Shown here piece after piece: positions 8,452-16,491 of a stretch of DNA of 33,365 nt. Each line of letters begins with the position of its first letter. The first letter of the stretch is position 1. This stretch comes from Planctomycetota bacterium (GTDB lineage Bacteria; Planctomycetota; UBA8108; UBA1146; JAKEFC01), in NCBI GenBank assembly GCA_022616235.1, contig JAKEFC010000128.1, positions 1 to 33,365 of the forward strand, given 5' to 3'. The notes beneath the pieces were generated by a model. It did not search any database. It was not told the DNA's origin and worked only from the letters and a program-made list of their open reading frames with translations. Position numbers and translations under genes: made by a program.

Positions 8452-9435
8452 TCACTCGAGGACGATCCAAGCCGCGGCCTTGCGAAATCCGGTGCGCTCG
8501 TAGAGTTCTAGCGCGCGCGGAGACTCGGCGGGGATCACGAGCACCTCGACCTCCGCGACGCCGCGCCGCTCGCACCAGCCGAGTGCGACGCCGAGGAGCA
8601 TCGCGCCGAGCCCGCGGCCGCGCATTCCCGCCTCGACTTCCAAGGAATAGATCCCCCAGCGCGTGTCGCTGTCCGAATCCGGGTGCATCGGATAGGCGAT
8701 CAAAGTTGCGACTTGGGAGTCATCGAGCGCGAGGACCCACGTGTGCGACGGATTCGGGAACGCGAACGCGCGGCCGCCGCTCGTGCCCAGCTCGGGCAAG
8801 TAGTCATCATCTTCTACGACTTCCGGCGCGGGGTCGACGAGCGGCGCGCGCTCGGCCAGCGCGGGATCGATGACGAGGCTCCACGCTTCCGCGGCTTCGC
8901 GGAAACCTGCGTCCGCGAAGAATGCGCGTGCGCCGGCATCGCCGGCAGGGAGCGCCATCCCTTCGGGCGTGCCCCAGAATGGCGGCAGCGGCGCCAGGAA
9001 ATTGCCATATACCGGGTTGTACATGCGCCCATCCGCATAGAGCGGAGTGCCTTCGCCGCACTCTTCCTCCAGCTCGGCGCGGAGCAGAGCGAGGAGAGCA
9101 CGCCCGATGCCGCGCCGCCTCGCCGCCGGGTGGACCGCGATCGCGGCGAGGTACCCCGCCTGCTCCCGCGGCGACTCCGGGTGTAGGCGCTCGAGCACCG
9201 CGCGCGGCCAGAGCCCGCCGTGCGCGAAACCGATCACGCGCCCGCCCTCGAGCGCGACCGGCATGAACTGCGGATAGAAATCGTCGCGAGCGCGGGCGTG
9301 ATCGAGGCGCAAGTCCCAAAGCGCGCGGTGAAGAGGCCGGAAGTGGCGGTACTCCGAGAAACACTCGTTCCAGAGTTCGATGACGCCGGCGCGGAGTGCG
9401 GAGCGATAGGGGACGATCTCGATCGCGGCAGCCAC
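8452..9435 (-). CDS. Protein with two tandem GNAT acetyltransferase domains
   Basis: 327 aa. GNAT enzymes move an acetyl group from acetyl-CoA to an amine; the substrate here is unknown. The N-terminal domain (about 1-175) ends its core with LAAIAVHPAARRRGIGRALLALL, including the R/Q-x-x-G-x-G/A CoA loop (RRRGIG). The C-terminal domain (about 180-327) has SLEVEAGMRGRGLGAMLLG (RGRGLG) and the closing ALELYERTGFRK. Both CoA loops look intact, so both halves may be active. The first available start is a GTG at 9435, with an AGGAG that directly abuts it; a stop codon lies two codons upstream, and an out-of-frame ATG occurs at 9445. The true start may therefore be unconventional. It lies 77 bp after the SPASM gene, with a 9-bp triplicate repeat between. 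Confidence 0.8.
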   Translation of the reverse strand: MAAAIEIVPYRSALRAGVIELWNECFSEYRHFRPLHRALWDLRLDHARARDDFYPQFMPVALEGGRVIGFAHGGLWPRAVLERLHPESPREQAGYLAAIAVHPAARRRGIGRALLALLRAELEEECGEGTPLYADGRMYNPVYGNFLAPLPPFWGTPEGMALPAGDAGARAFFADAGFREAAEAWSLVIDPALAERAPLVDPAPEVVEDDDYLPELGTSGGRAFAFPNPSHTWVLALDDSQVATLIAYPMHPDSDSDTRWGIYSLEVEAGMRGRGLGAMLLGVALGWCERRGVAEVEVLVIPAESPRALELYERTGFRKAAAWIVLE

Positions 9436-9470
9436 CTCCTACCATCCCTCCGATCTGCTCGCGCCGCTAG

Positions 9471-9497
9471 CACCGTGCGCACCGTGCGCACCGTGCG
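9471..9497. repeat. 9-bp unit repeated three times, intergenic
   Basis: CACCGTGCG occurs three times in perfect tandem in the 77-bp gap between the SPASM gene (stop at 9513) and the double-GNAT gene (start at 9435). Adjacent units create the palindrome GTGCGCAC. Copy number could vary by slippage. Confidence 0.8.
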
Positions 9498-9512
9498 CGC
9501 GAAAACGTCGAT

Positions 9513-11186
9513 TCAATCCAGCCGGCACCACGAATTGCAAGCCCCGCAGTGCCCGAACTGACTCCAGGCGCCCGCCGCGTGCGCCGCGCGGGCCGCGCGG
9601 AAGCGCTCCCCCTGCCAGATCGCGGCGACCCCTCCTTGCCGGAGATCGCCGCAATAGACGTCGGGTTCCGGGTCGCGGTTGCAGAGCGGCACGCGGCCAT
9701 CGTGCTCGACTCGCATCTGCGCGCCGAGGCGCACGCAGGGGCGCCGTCTGGGCGGCGTGAAGATGCCGAAAGTCTGCGGCAAGCGCTCTCCGCGCGCGCC
9801 TTCCGGAGAGCGGAGCACGATGCGGCTCACGCGCGCGAAGTACTCTTCGTACGCCGCTTCCCAGTGCGGGGCCGCGCTCTCGTCGAAAGCGAGGACGAGC
9901 GCGACGAACGGCGCGTCCGGCGCGCGTTCCGCCGCGGCGAGCAGCTCCTCCAGTCCGCGCTTCCGCGCTTCGTAGGGCGGCGTCCCCGCCGGCACGGTCC
10001 CGCGGCCCGCGCCCGCGGGAACCCCCAGATCGACCGTGATCGCGTCGACGCCGGCGATCGCGAGCTTCTCCGCGGCGGCCGCATCGATCGCGGCGCCGCA
10101 GGTGTCCACGTGCACGCCGAATACGCCCGCGTTCCGCGCGAGCGCGATGCGACGCCAGAGAGCCGCATCGAGGAGAGGATCGTGGCGGCCGCCCCCGAGC
10201 GTGAGGAGCGCATCGTCGCGCGCGCCGAACGATGCGGCGATCGCGGCGAACGCGTCATCGCCGAGGATCTCCGCGTCCGCCGCGCGGGCGTCCAGTCCCG
10301 CGTGCGGCGCGCGGCGTCCCCGCGCCGGATGCGCTCCGCCGCGATCCGCTCCCAGCTCCACGATGATCTCTTCGGGGTAAACCCCCGCCGCGATCTCCGG
10401 CGCGCAAAGGAGCGCGCTCCTCCGCCGCGCCGCCGCCCCCGCGCGCGCGGCGGCGGCGCCGGCGGGAAACACCGCGGGCCAAAGCGCGCGCGCGCGTTCG
10501 AGGGAGGTGTGCGAATCGACCGTGAATCGCCCGCGCAGATCCATCACGCGCTCGTCGAACGGATGGAAGAGCCCGTGATCCTCGTAATTGGTCGCAGCGT
10601 CATCGATTCGGAGCGGCAGCAGGCGCTCCGCGCCCGCGCCGCGGGCGTGGAGATGCTGGATCACCTCTCTGTGGAATACGTCGCCCGCGAGCCCGGGCGG
10701 AGCGGTCGAGAGATAGAGGCGCTGCTCCGCGTCGCGCAGGTAGCCTTCGGCGACTTGGTCGAGGAGCGCGGGATCCACGAACGCCGCCTCGGCCGGCACC
10801 ACGAGCGCGGCCTGCCAACCGCGCGCGCAAAAAAGCGCGGAGAGCGCGGCGGGATTCCCCGCCTCGCTCACGAAGAGGGTGCGCTCGAAGCCGCCCCGCC
10901 ACCCCTCGCTCCCCCACAGGCGCGCACGCCGCAGGCGGGGGCGGCACGCGACATCGGGCAGCTCGTGGAGGAATAGATCCGGGGCCGCGGCGCCGGCGAG
11001 GCGCCGCACTTCGCTCTCATCCCTCTTCTCGGCGAGGAGCACCGGCGGCGCCACGCGCGTCGCCGCGCGCACGCCTTCGATCGTGCGCGCGAGCACGCTC
11101 TCCCCGGCGAGATCCTCGGCGAGCCGCGACGCGAGGCCGCGACGCGAGGTCCGAAGATCGACTTCGATCACGCAAGGAAGGCGCAT
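9513..11186 (-). CDS. SPASM-domain protein with cysteine-less radical SAM core and NTP-transferase-like N-terminus
   Basis: 557 aa. Residues 1-190 resemble SpsF/CMP-KDO-synthetase-type nucleotidyltransferases in outline (opening strand VIEVDLRTS, GESVLARTIEGVRAA at 28-42, PAEAAFVDPALLDQV at 131-145), but the glycine-rich nucleotide loop is not conserved. Residues about 270-470 follow the strand order of a radical SAM barrel (IIVELGA, LLTLGGGRHDPL, VFGVHVDTCG, DAITVDLG), yet no CxxxCxxC cluster is present: there is no Cys between C261 and C363. The C-terminus (484-557) is a SPASM-type domain with C484, C502, C512, C547, C550 and C554 and IWQGERFRAARAAHAAG. From memory this layout recalls proteins called spiro-SPASM. 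Catalysis by SAM cleavage is unlikely. No clear ribosome site precedes the ATG at 11186. Confidence 0.75.
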   Translation of the reverse strand: MRLPCVIEVDLRTSRRGLASRLAEDLAGESVLARTIEGVRAATRVAPPVLLAEKRDESEVRRLAGAAAPDLFLHELPDVACRPRLRRARLWGSEGWRGGFERTLFVSEAGNPAALSALFCARGWQAALVVPAEAAFVDPALLDQVAEGYLRDAEQRLYLSTAPPGLAGDVFHREVIQHLHARGAGAERLLPLRIDDAATNYEDHGLFHPFDERVMDLRGRFTVDSHTSLERARALWPAVFPAGAAAARAGAAARRRSALLCAPEIAAGVYPEEIIVELGADRGGAHPARGRRAPHAGLDARAADAEILGDDAFAAIAASFGARDDALLTLGGGRHDPLLDAALWRRIALARNAGVFGVHVDTCGAAIDAAAAEKLAIAGVDAITVDLGVPAGAGRGTVPAGTPPYEARKRGLEELLAAAERAPDAPFVALVLAFDESAAPHWEAAYEEYFARVSRIVLRSPEGARGERLPQTFGIFTPPRRRPCVRLGAQMRVEHDGRVPLCNRDPEPDVYCGDLRQGGVAAIWQGERFRAARAAHAAGAWSQFGHCGACNSWCRLD

Positions 11187-11213
11187 GTTGGAGCGCGAAG
11201 ACCGCGGGCGCGA

Positions 11214-11504
11214 CTACTTCTCCACGATGGTCGTCTGGCAGCAGAACGTGAAGGGGACCGTGAAGAGATTGAGGAAGAAGTCCCAGCCCCCGACGCGCGT
11301 CGTCACGCGGTAGTGGTCGGCCGGGCCGACGACGTGACGCGAGTCGAAGCCGTCCACCGAGATGATTCCCCAGAGCGCGTACCACGTGCGGTGAGTGCGC
11401 ACTTCGCCTCCGCGCGGGCCATCGCCGATCGTGTGGACGTGTGCAAGGCAGCCGCTCGCCGAAGCGACTGCGGCGGCGAGCAGGATCGAGCGCAGCGTTC
11501 GCAT
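11214..11504 (-). CDS. Small Bor-like lipoprotein
   Basis: 96 aa. The N-terminus MRTLRSILLAAAVASASGC is a lipoprotein signal with a lipobox ending in Cys19, so the mature protein is about 78 residues anchored to a membrane. The mature part (THRTWYALWGI, VDGFDSRHV, HYRVTTRVGGWDFFLNLF, TVPFTFCCQTTIV) has the layout of Bor/small beta-rich lipoproteins: a WYALWG motif, then a two-strand core and a final TV strand. Function is unknown for this type apart from phage Bor's link to serum resistance, which should not be transferred. I chose the ATG at 11504, preceded by AAGGGAG. The gene is divergent from the S9 peptidase and 27 bp ahead of the SPASM gene on the same strand. Confidence 0.75.
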   Translation of the reverse strand: MRTLRSILLAAAVASASGCLAHVHTIGDGPRGGEVRTHRTWYALWGIISVDGFDSRHVVGPADHYRVTTRVGGWDFFLNLFTVPFTFCCQTTIVEK

Positions 11505-11577
11505 GGACACTCCCTTCGCGGGGAATGTAACGCGCCGCCGCGAGCGCGAGGAGCGATTCCGGCGCCGATGCGATCGG

Positions 11578-11606
11578 TTCTCACGGATTCCGGCCATCGT
11601 TATCAT
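11578..11606 (+). promoter_or_regulatory. Possible promoter for the S9 peptidase gene
   Basis: TTCTCA (11578-11583), a 17-bp spacer and TATCAT (11601-11606) match the sigma-70 consensus at four of six bases in each box. It would start transcription about 70 bp before the ATG at 11682, in the divergent gap. Confidence 0.35.
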
Positions 11607-11681
11607 GCAGTTTTGCGCGGCAGCGCTCCGCGGCGGTCGCGCCGCGGCGGTGCCGGATCGAATTGCGAGGTGCGGCTCGGC

Positions 11682-14078
11682 ATGAGAATTCTAGGAATCA
11701 TCGGCATCCCGGAGGCGCGGGCTGCCGCTTGCTTGCGCTTGCTCGCGGCGGCGGGACTGCTCGCGCTGGGCGCGGAGGCACGCGCCGGCGGGATCCCGGA
11801 GCTGGAAGCGATCATGCGCGACCCGGTCTGGATCGGCGCGCAACCGCGAGAGCCGCAATGGTCGCTCGATGGGAGCCGCCTCTTCTTCCGCATGCGCGAT
11901 CTCGCCTCTACCGATGAAGAGCCCGTGCTCTTCGAGGCGGACCTGGAAGGAGGAGCGGCGCGGCGCGTCTCCAGCTCCGAAGCGATCTTGCTCCCCACCG
12001 CCGACGGCGCGTGGGATCGCGCGCGAGCGCGCTACGTATTCTCGAGTCGGGGCGATCTGTTTCTCGCCGATCTCGCCGCCAAGACGACGCTCCAGCTCAC
12101 GCGCACCACGGCCGTGGAGGAGCATCCTTGCTTCGAGCGCGATGAGATCCGCATCGTGTACGTGTGCGAGGGGAACATCTTCGTGCGGGAGATCGCGGGG
12201 GGCGCCGTGCGCCAGATCACGGACTTGCGCCCCGGCAAGAAACCGCCGGAGGAGGGCGCCGCCCCCGCCGGCACCGATGAGAACTCGCAGCACGAATGGC
12301 TGCGGAAGGAAGAAGAGGAGTTGATCGTCACGCTGAGGCGGCGCCGCGAGCAGAAAGACGTGTCCGAGGACCGCGAGCAGGAGTTGGACGCGCAGCGCAT
12401 CCCGGCTCCCATCTTTCTCGGCGAAGAAGGGGAGATCACGGACCTCACGCTCGCGCCGGATGGGCGCTACGTGACCCTCACCCTCCGCTCAGGCACGGAC
12501 GGCGACCCGACCCTGATCCCCCATTACATCGATGAGTCCGCCTACGTGCGGACCGAGGACGCGCGCCCCAAGGTCGGCGACCGCGCGAAGAAGCACCGCT
12601 TCGGGGTCGTGGAGCTGGCGACTGAGAAGGTGCGCTGGCTGGAGCCGGACCAGGTCCCCGGCGCCCAGAAGGACATCGACTTGCGCGTCCACGCGCCGCA
12701 GTTCAACCGCGCGGGCGAGCGCGCGTTCGTGCAAGTGTACGCAGCGAACCACAAGGATCGCTGGCTGCTCGCGATCGATCTCGCGGAGCTGCGCCTGACT
12801 CCGATCGATCACCAGCACGATGATGCGTGGGTCGGCTGGACGCCCGGGATCGGGCGCTACCGGCACGCCGGAGAAGCGGGCTGGATGCCCGACGACGAGC
12901 GCGTGTGGTTCCTCTCGGAAAGATCCGGGTGGGTCCATCTCTACGCGGCGCGTCCCGGCGAGGTAGCGCAGGCGCTCACGAGCGGCGAGTTCGAGGTGTA
13001 CTCGCCGCTCCTCGGCCCCGCCGGCAACTGCTGGTACCTGCACACGAATCGCACCCACCCGGGAGAGCGCCACTTCTATCGGATGGCGCTCGACGGCGGA
13101 GAGATGACGGCGCTCACGGAGGGGCCGCACTGGTACGAAGCGACCCTCGCGCCCACCGAGTTGCGCATGGCGGTCCTCCGCTCCGAGCCCCATCGCCCCC
13201 CCGAGCTGTACTTGAGCGATCTCGGAGCAACGCCAGGAACGCGCCGGCTGTTCCCGAGCATCTCGGAGGAGTTTCGGAGCTGCGAGTGGATCGTCCCCGA
13301 CTTCGTACAGTTTCCCGCGCGCGACGGCACGATGCTCCACGCCCGCCTCTTCCTCCCCGTGACCGGCAGCGAGGAGCACCATTCCGCCGTGATCTTCGTG
13401 CACGGCGCGGGCTACTTGCAGGAGGTGACGAAGGGGTGGTCCGGCTATTTCCGCGAGTACATGTTCCACAACCTGCTCGCGAGCCGCGGCTTCACGGTCC
13501 TCGACATCGATTACCGCGGCTCGAAGGGGTACGGCCGCGCGTTCCGCACGGCGATCTATCAGGACATGGGGGGACGCGACTTGAGCGACCAAGTGGACGG
13601 CGCGCTGTGGCTGATCGCGAATCACGGCATCAGCCAGGATCGCGTCGGGATCTACGGCGGCTCCTACGGCGGATTCCTCACGCTGCTCGCGCTCTTTCGC
13701 CACGGCGAAGTCTTCGCCGCGGGCGCGGCGCTCCGGCCGGTCACCGATTGGGCGCACTACAACAGCGACTACGCCGCGCCGATCCTCGGCGGCTCCCCGG
13801 TGCAATTTCCCGACGTCTACCGGCGCTGCTCCCCGATCTACTACGCGGATGGCCTGCGCGGGTCGCTCCTGATCGCGCACGGCATGATCGATGACAACGT
13901 GCAGTTCCAGGACAGCGTGCGCCTCGTCCAGCGCCTGATCGAGCTGAAGAAGGAGGACTGGGAGCTGGCGGTCTATCCCCTCGAGCGCCACGCGTTCCGC
14001 GAGCCGGAGAGTTGGCTCGACGAGTATCGGCGCACCCTCAAGCTGTTCGAAGAGATGCGCTCCCGCCGGAGCTTCTAG
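11682..14078 (+). CDS. Secreted S9-family prolyl oligopeptidase (dipeptidyl/acylaminoacyl peptidase type)
   Basis: 798 aa. S9 serine peptidases cut short peptides, often after proline. A signal peptide (about 17-34, LRLLAAAGLLALGAEARA) indicates export. Residues 40 to about 530 are repeated propeller blades with WSLDGSRLFF- and PDGRYVTLT-like turns. The alpha/beta-hydrolase domain follows: VHGAGYLQ, DIDYRGSKGYGRAF, the nucleophile elbow GIYGGSYGGF with Ser661, the acid loop HGMIDDNVQF (Asp737/738) and His770 in ERHAF. All three catalytic residues are present. A charged insertion with KKPPEEG and long Arg/Glu runs lies near residues 186-240. I chose the ATG at 11682 because it puts the signal peptide at the front. 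The MFS gene follows after 33 bp. Confidence 0.93.
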   Translation: MRILGIIGIPEARAAACLRLLAAAGLLALGAEARAGGIPELEAIMRDPVWIGAQPREPQWSLDGSRLFFRMRDLASTDEEPVLFEADLEGGAARRVSSSEAILLPTADGAWDRARARYVFSSRGDLFLADLAAKTTLQLTRTTAVEEHPCFERDEIRIVYVCEGNIFVREIAGGAVRQITDLRPGKKPPEEGAAPAGTDENSQHEWLRKEEEELIVTLRRRREQKDVSEDREQELDAQRIPAPIFLGEEGEITDLTLAPDGRYVTLTLRSGTDGDPTLIPHYIDESAYVRTEDARPKVGDRAKKHRFGVVELATEKVRWLEPDQVPGAQKDIDLRVHAPQFNRAGERAFVQVYAANHKDRWLLAIDLAELRLTPIDHQHDDAWVGWTPGIGRYRHAGEAGWMPDDERVWFLSERSGWVHLYAARPGEVAQALTSGEFEVYSPLLGPAGNCWYLHTNRTHPGERHFYRMALDGGEMTALTEGPHWYEATLAPTELRMAVLRSEPHRPPELYLSDLGATPGTRRLFPSISEEFRSCEWIVPDFVQFPARDGTMLHARLFLPVTGSEEHHSAVIFVHGAGYLQEVTKGWSGYFREYMFHNLLASRGFTVLDIDYRGSKGYGRAFRTAIYQDMGGRDLSDQVDGALWLIANHGISQDRVGIYGGSYGGFLTLLALFRHGEVFAAGAALRPVTDWAHYNSDYAAPILGGSPVQFPDVYRRCSPIYYADGLRGSLLIAHGMIDDNVQFQDSVRLVQRLIELKKEDWELAVYPLERHAFREPESWLDEYRRTLKLFEEMRSRRSF

Positions 14079-14111
14079 GCGTTCTTGCGCGCTGGCAAAG
14101 GAGCGCCTGCG

Positions 14112-15470
14112 ATGATCATGGAGCCGACCGTACCGAAAACCCAGCCGCAGCCGCGGCCGCAGCTAGGCGCGCTCTTCCTCACGCTCTTCATCGACCTCGT
14201 CGGCTTCTCGATCATCTTTCCGCTCTTGCCCGCGATGCTCGACTACTATTTCGCGCGCGAGGGTGCGGAGAGCATCTTCGGGAAGCTGCTCGCGTGGCTC
14301 GCGGCCGCCGCCGCGGCTCCCGGCCAGGATCCCAATGGGCTCTACACCGACTGGCGCGTGCAGACGCTCTTCGGGGGCGTCCTCGGGTCCATCTACTCGC
14401 TCTTGCAGTTCATCTGCAGTCCGGTCTGGGGAAGCCTCTCCGATCGCCACGGGCGCCGCCCGATCCTCCTCATCACGATCGCGGGGCTCCTCGTCTCGTA
14501 CTTGCTCTGGGCGTTCAGCGGCAGCTTTCTCCTCTTCGTGCTCTCGCGCATGCTCGGCGGCGTGATGAGCGGGAACATCTCCGCCGCCACGGCGGCGATC
14601 GCCGACACGACCTCGCGCGCCGAACGCGCGAAAGGGATGGCGGTGATCGGCATCGCGTTCGGGCTCGGCTTCATCGTGGGGCCCGCGATCGGCGGCGCGC
14701 TGTCGCTCGTGGACTTGACCGCGCTCATCCCCGGCGCAGCGGCGTGGGGCGTGAGCCCCTTCTCGGCGGCGGCGCTCGGTGCGGCGCTCCTCGCCCTCGC
14801 CAACTTGGCGTGGGTGGCGGCGCGATTCCGCGAAACGCACCCCCCGGAGCGGCGCGGCCCCCCCGCGGAGCTGCGCACCGCGAATCCGCTCCGCCTCTTC
14901 GGCGCGCGCGATGGCCGGGAGATCCAGCGCACGCAGATCGCCTATTTCGTATTCCTGGTTGCTTTCAGCGGCATGGAATTCACGCTCACGTTCCTCGTGC
15001 GCGAGCGCTTCCGGTGGGATCCCGTCGCGATCCTGTGGATGTTCGTCTTCATCGGCGCGGTGCTGGTCCTCGTGCAGGGGGGGCTCGTGCGGCGTCTCGC
15101 GCCGCGCTTCGGCGAGAAGAGGGTCGCGTTCGCGGGGCTCGCGCTCATCATCCCCGGCCTCGTGCTCGTCGCGCTCGCCGCAGGCACCGGCGTCCTCTAC
15201 GCGGGCCTCGGCCTCATGGCGGCGGGGAGCGCGCTCGCGATCCCGACGCTCACTTCGATGGTCTCGCTCTTCGCGCCCGCGGAGCGGCAAGGCGCGGTGC
15301 TCGGCGTCTTCCGCTCGCTCGGCGCCCTCGCGCGCGCGGTCGGCCCCTTCGCCGCGGCGGCCGCGTTCTGGAGCTTCGGAGCGGCGGCACCCTATCTGAG
15401 CGGCGCCGCGCTCCTCGCGATCCCGCTCCTCCTGCTCGCCGCGGTGCCGCAGCCCGCGCGCGACGGGTGA
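14112..15470 (+). CDS. MFS transporter, TetA/MFSD10-like
   Basis: 452 aa with about 12 membrane helices. The TM1 motif LFIDLVGFSIIFPLLP and the TM2-TM3 loop GSLSDRHGRRPILL (motif A) place it in the drug:H+ antiporter TetA-like group. Between TM1 and TM2 is an extra loop of about 50 residues containing PGQDPNGLYTDWRVQTLFGG, a layout that resembles eukaryotic MFSD10 (TETRAN) and its bacterial relatives rather than TetA. FVVGPAIGG-type motif C appears as FIVGPAIGGAL, and the second half repeats the fold (ALIIPGLVLVAL, LTSMVSLFAPAERQGAVLG). The substrate cannot be told from sequence. The ATG at 14112 has GGAG eight bases upstream. It ends 25 bp from the convergent hemH, with a shared hairpin between. 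Confidence 0.88.
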   Translation: MIMEPTVPKTQPQPRPQLGALFLTLFIDLVGFSIIFPLLPAMLDYYFAREGAESIFGKLLAWLAAAAAAPGQDPNGLYTDWRVQTLFGGVLGSIYSLLQFICSPVWGSLSDRHGRRPILLITIAGLLVSYLLWAFSGSFLLFVLSRMLGGVMSGNISAATAAIADTTSRAERAKGMAVIGIAFGLGFIVGPAIGGALSLVDLTALIPGAAAWGVSPFSAAALGAALLALANLAWVAARFRETHPPERRGPPAELRTANPLRLFGARDGREIQRTQIAYFVFLVAFSGMEFTLTFLVRERFRWDPVAILWMFVFIGAVLVLVQGGLVRRLAPRFGEKRVAFAGLALIIPGLVLVALAAGTGVLYAGLGLMAAGSALAIPTLTSMVSLFAPAERQGAVLGVFRSLGALARAVGPFAAAAAFWSFGAAAPYLSGAALLAIPLLLLAAVPQPARDG

Positions 15471-15497
15471 CCGCCGCGGGCCTTTGCGCGCGCGGTC
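15469..15497. terminator. Possible bidirectional hairpin between MFS and hemH stops
   Basis: GACCGC (15469-15474) and GCGGTC (15492-15497) form an inverted repeat overlapping both stop codons of the convergent genes. There is no T tract on either strand, so it would be a weak or factor-dependent terminator. Confidence 0.3.
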
Positions 15498-16491
15498 AGC
15501 TCCACGCCCCGCACTCCGCGCGGACGAGCGCCGCGAGCGCCGCGACCCAGCGCGGCGAATCGTTGACGCAGGGCACGAGGTGGAGCGCCTTGCCGCCCGC
15601 GGCGCGAAACGCGCGCGCCCCTTCGTGGCCGATCTCGTCGATCGTCTCGAGGCAGTCGGCGGCGAAGCCCGGGCAGATCACCGCGACCTCTCCGCGCTCC
15701 TCCGCCGCCAAGCGCTCGAGCTCTTCCTTCAGATAGGGGCGGAGCCAGACCGTGCTGCCGAAGCGCGACTGGTAGGCGATGCTCCAGCGACGATCGCGAA
15801 GGCCGAGAGCGCGCGCGGCGGCAGCCGCCGTGCGCTCGCAGTGGCCGGGATAAGGATCGCCCTCGTCGGCGTGGCGCTCTGGCACGCCGTGAAAGGAGAA
15901 GATCACCCGCAGCGAGCCGAGGCGATCGCCGAGGTGCTCGCGCGCGCGGGCGGCGACGGCATCGATGTAGCCGCCGTCCTCGGGAAAGGGCGCCAAGAAG
16001 CGGAGCGCGGGCCAGACACGCCGCTTCGCGAAGTGCGCGAACACGGCGTCGTGGATCGAGGCGGTCGTGGCGGAGGCGTACTGCGGAAAGAGCGGCGCGA
16101 TGAGGACGCGCGCGCAGCCGCGCGCCGCCAAATCATCGAGCGCGGCGCCGAGGCGCGGCTCTCCGTAGCGCATGCCGAGCAGCACGTGGAATTCCGCGCC
16201 GAGCGCGGCGCCGAGCCGCTCCGCGAGGGAGCGCGAGAAGACGGCGAGCGGCGAGCCGGCGTCGGTCCAGATCCGCCGGTACATGCGCGCGGAGCGGGCG
16301 GGGCGAAAGGGCAGGATCACCGCTTCGAGGAGCAGGCGGCGCGCGAGCGAGCCCATCTCGAGGACGCGCGGGTCGCCGAGGAATTCGCGGAGGAACGGGC
16401 GCAGCGCGCGCGCGGTCGGCGCGTCCGGCGTGCCCAATTGGACCAGGACGACGCCGATCCCGCGTGACTCCCTCCCCGCGCCATCCACCAT
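15496..16491 (-). CDS. hemH: Ferrochelatase
   Basis: 331 aa. Ferrochelatase (or coproporphyrin ferrochelatase) inserts ferrous iron into the porphyrin ring at the end of heme synthesis. Motifs: GVVLVQLGTPDAP at 13-25, GMRYGEP at 106-112, APLFPQYASATTAS at 132-145, VIFSFHGVPERH with the catalytic His201, YQSRFGSTVWLRP at 240-252, and CPGFAADCLETIDEI with the catalytic Glu282. It has a normal short bacterial length with no C-terminal extension. Its ATG follows the stop of the upstream TPR-peptidase gene with no gap (TAGATG), so it is probably translated by coupling, and no ribosome site of its own is clear. No other heme gene is in view. Confidence 0.95.
   Translation of the reverse strand: MVDGAGRESRGIGVVLVQLGTPDAPTARALRPFLREFLGDPRVLEMGSLARRLLLEAVILPFRPARSARMYRRIWTDAGSPLAVFSRSLAERLGAALGAEFHVLLGMRYGEPRLGAALDDLAARGCARVLIAPLFPQYASATTASIHDAVFAHFAKRRVWPALRFLAPFPEDGGYIDAVAARAREHLGDRLGSLRVIFSFHGVPERHADEGDPYPGHCERTAAAAARALGLRDRRWSIAYQSRFGSTVWLRPYLKEELERLAAEERGEVAVICPGFAADCLETIDEIGHEGARAFRAAGGKALHLVPCVNDSPRWVAALAALVRAECGAWS

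Noticed and set aside
12489-13991. Minus-strand 500-codon open frame
   Set aside because: It is the complement of the S9 peptidase, whose catalytic triad and domain order are clear. It has no recognisable motifs.
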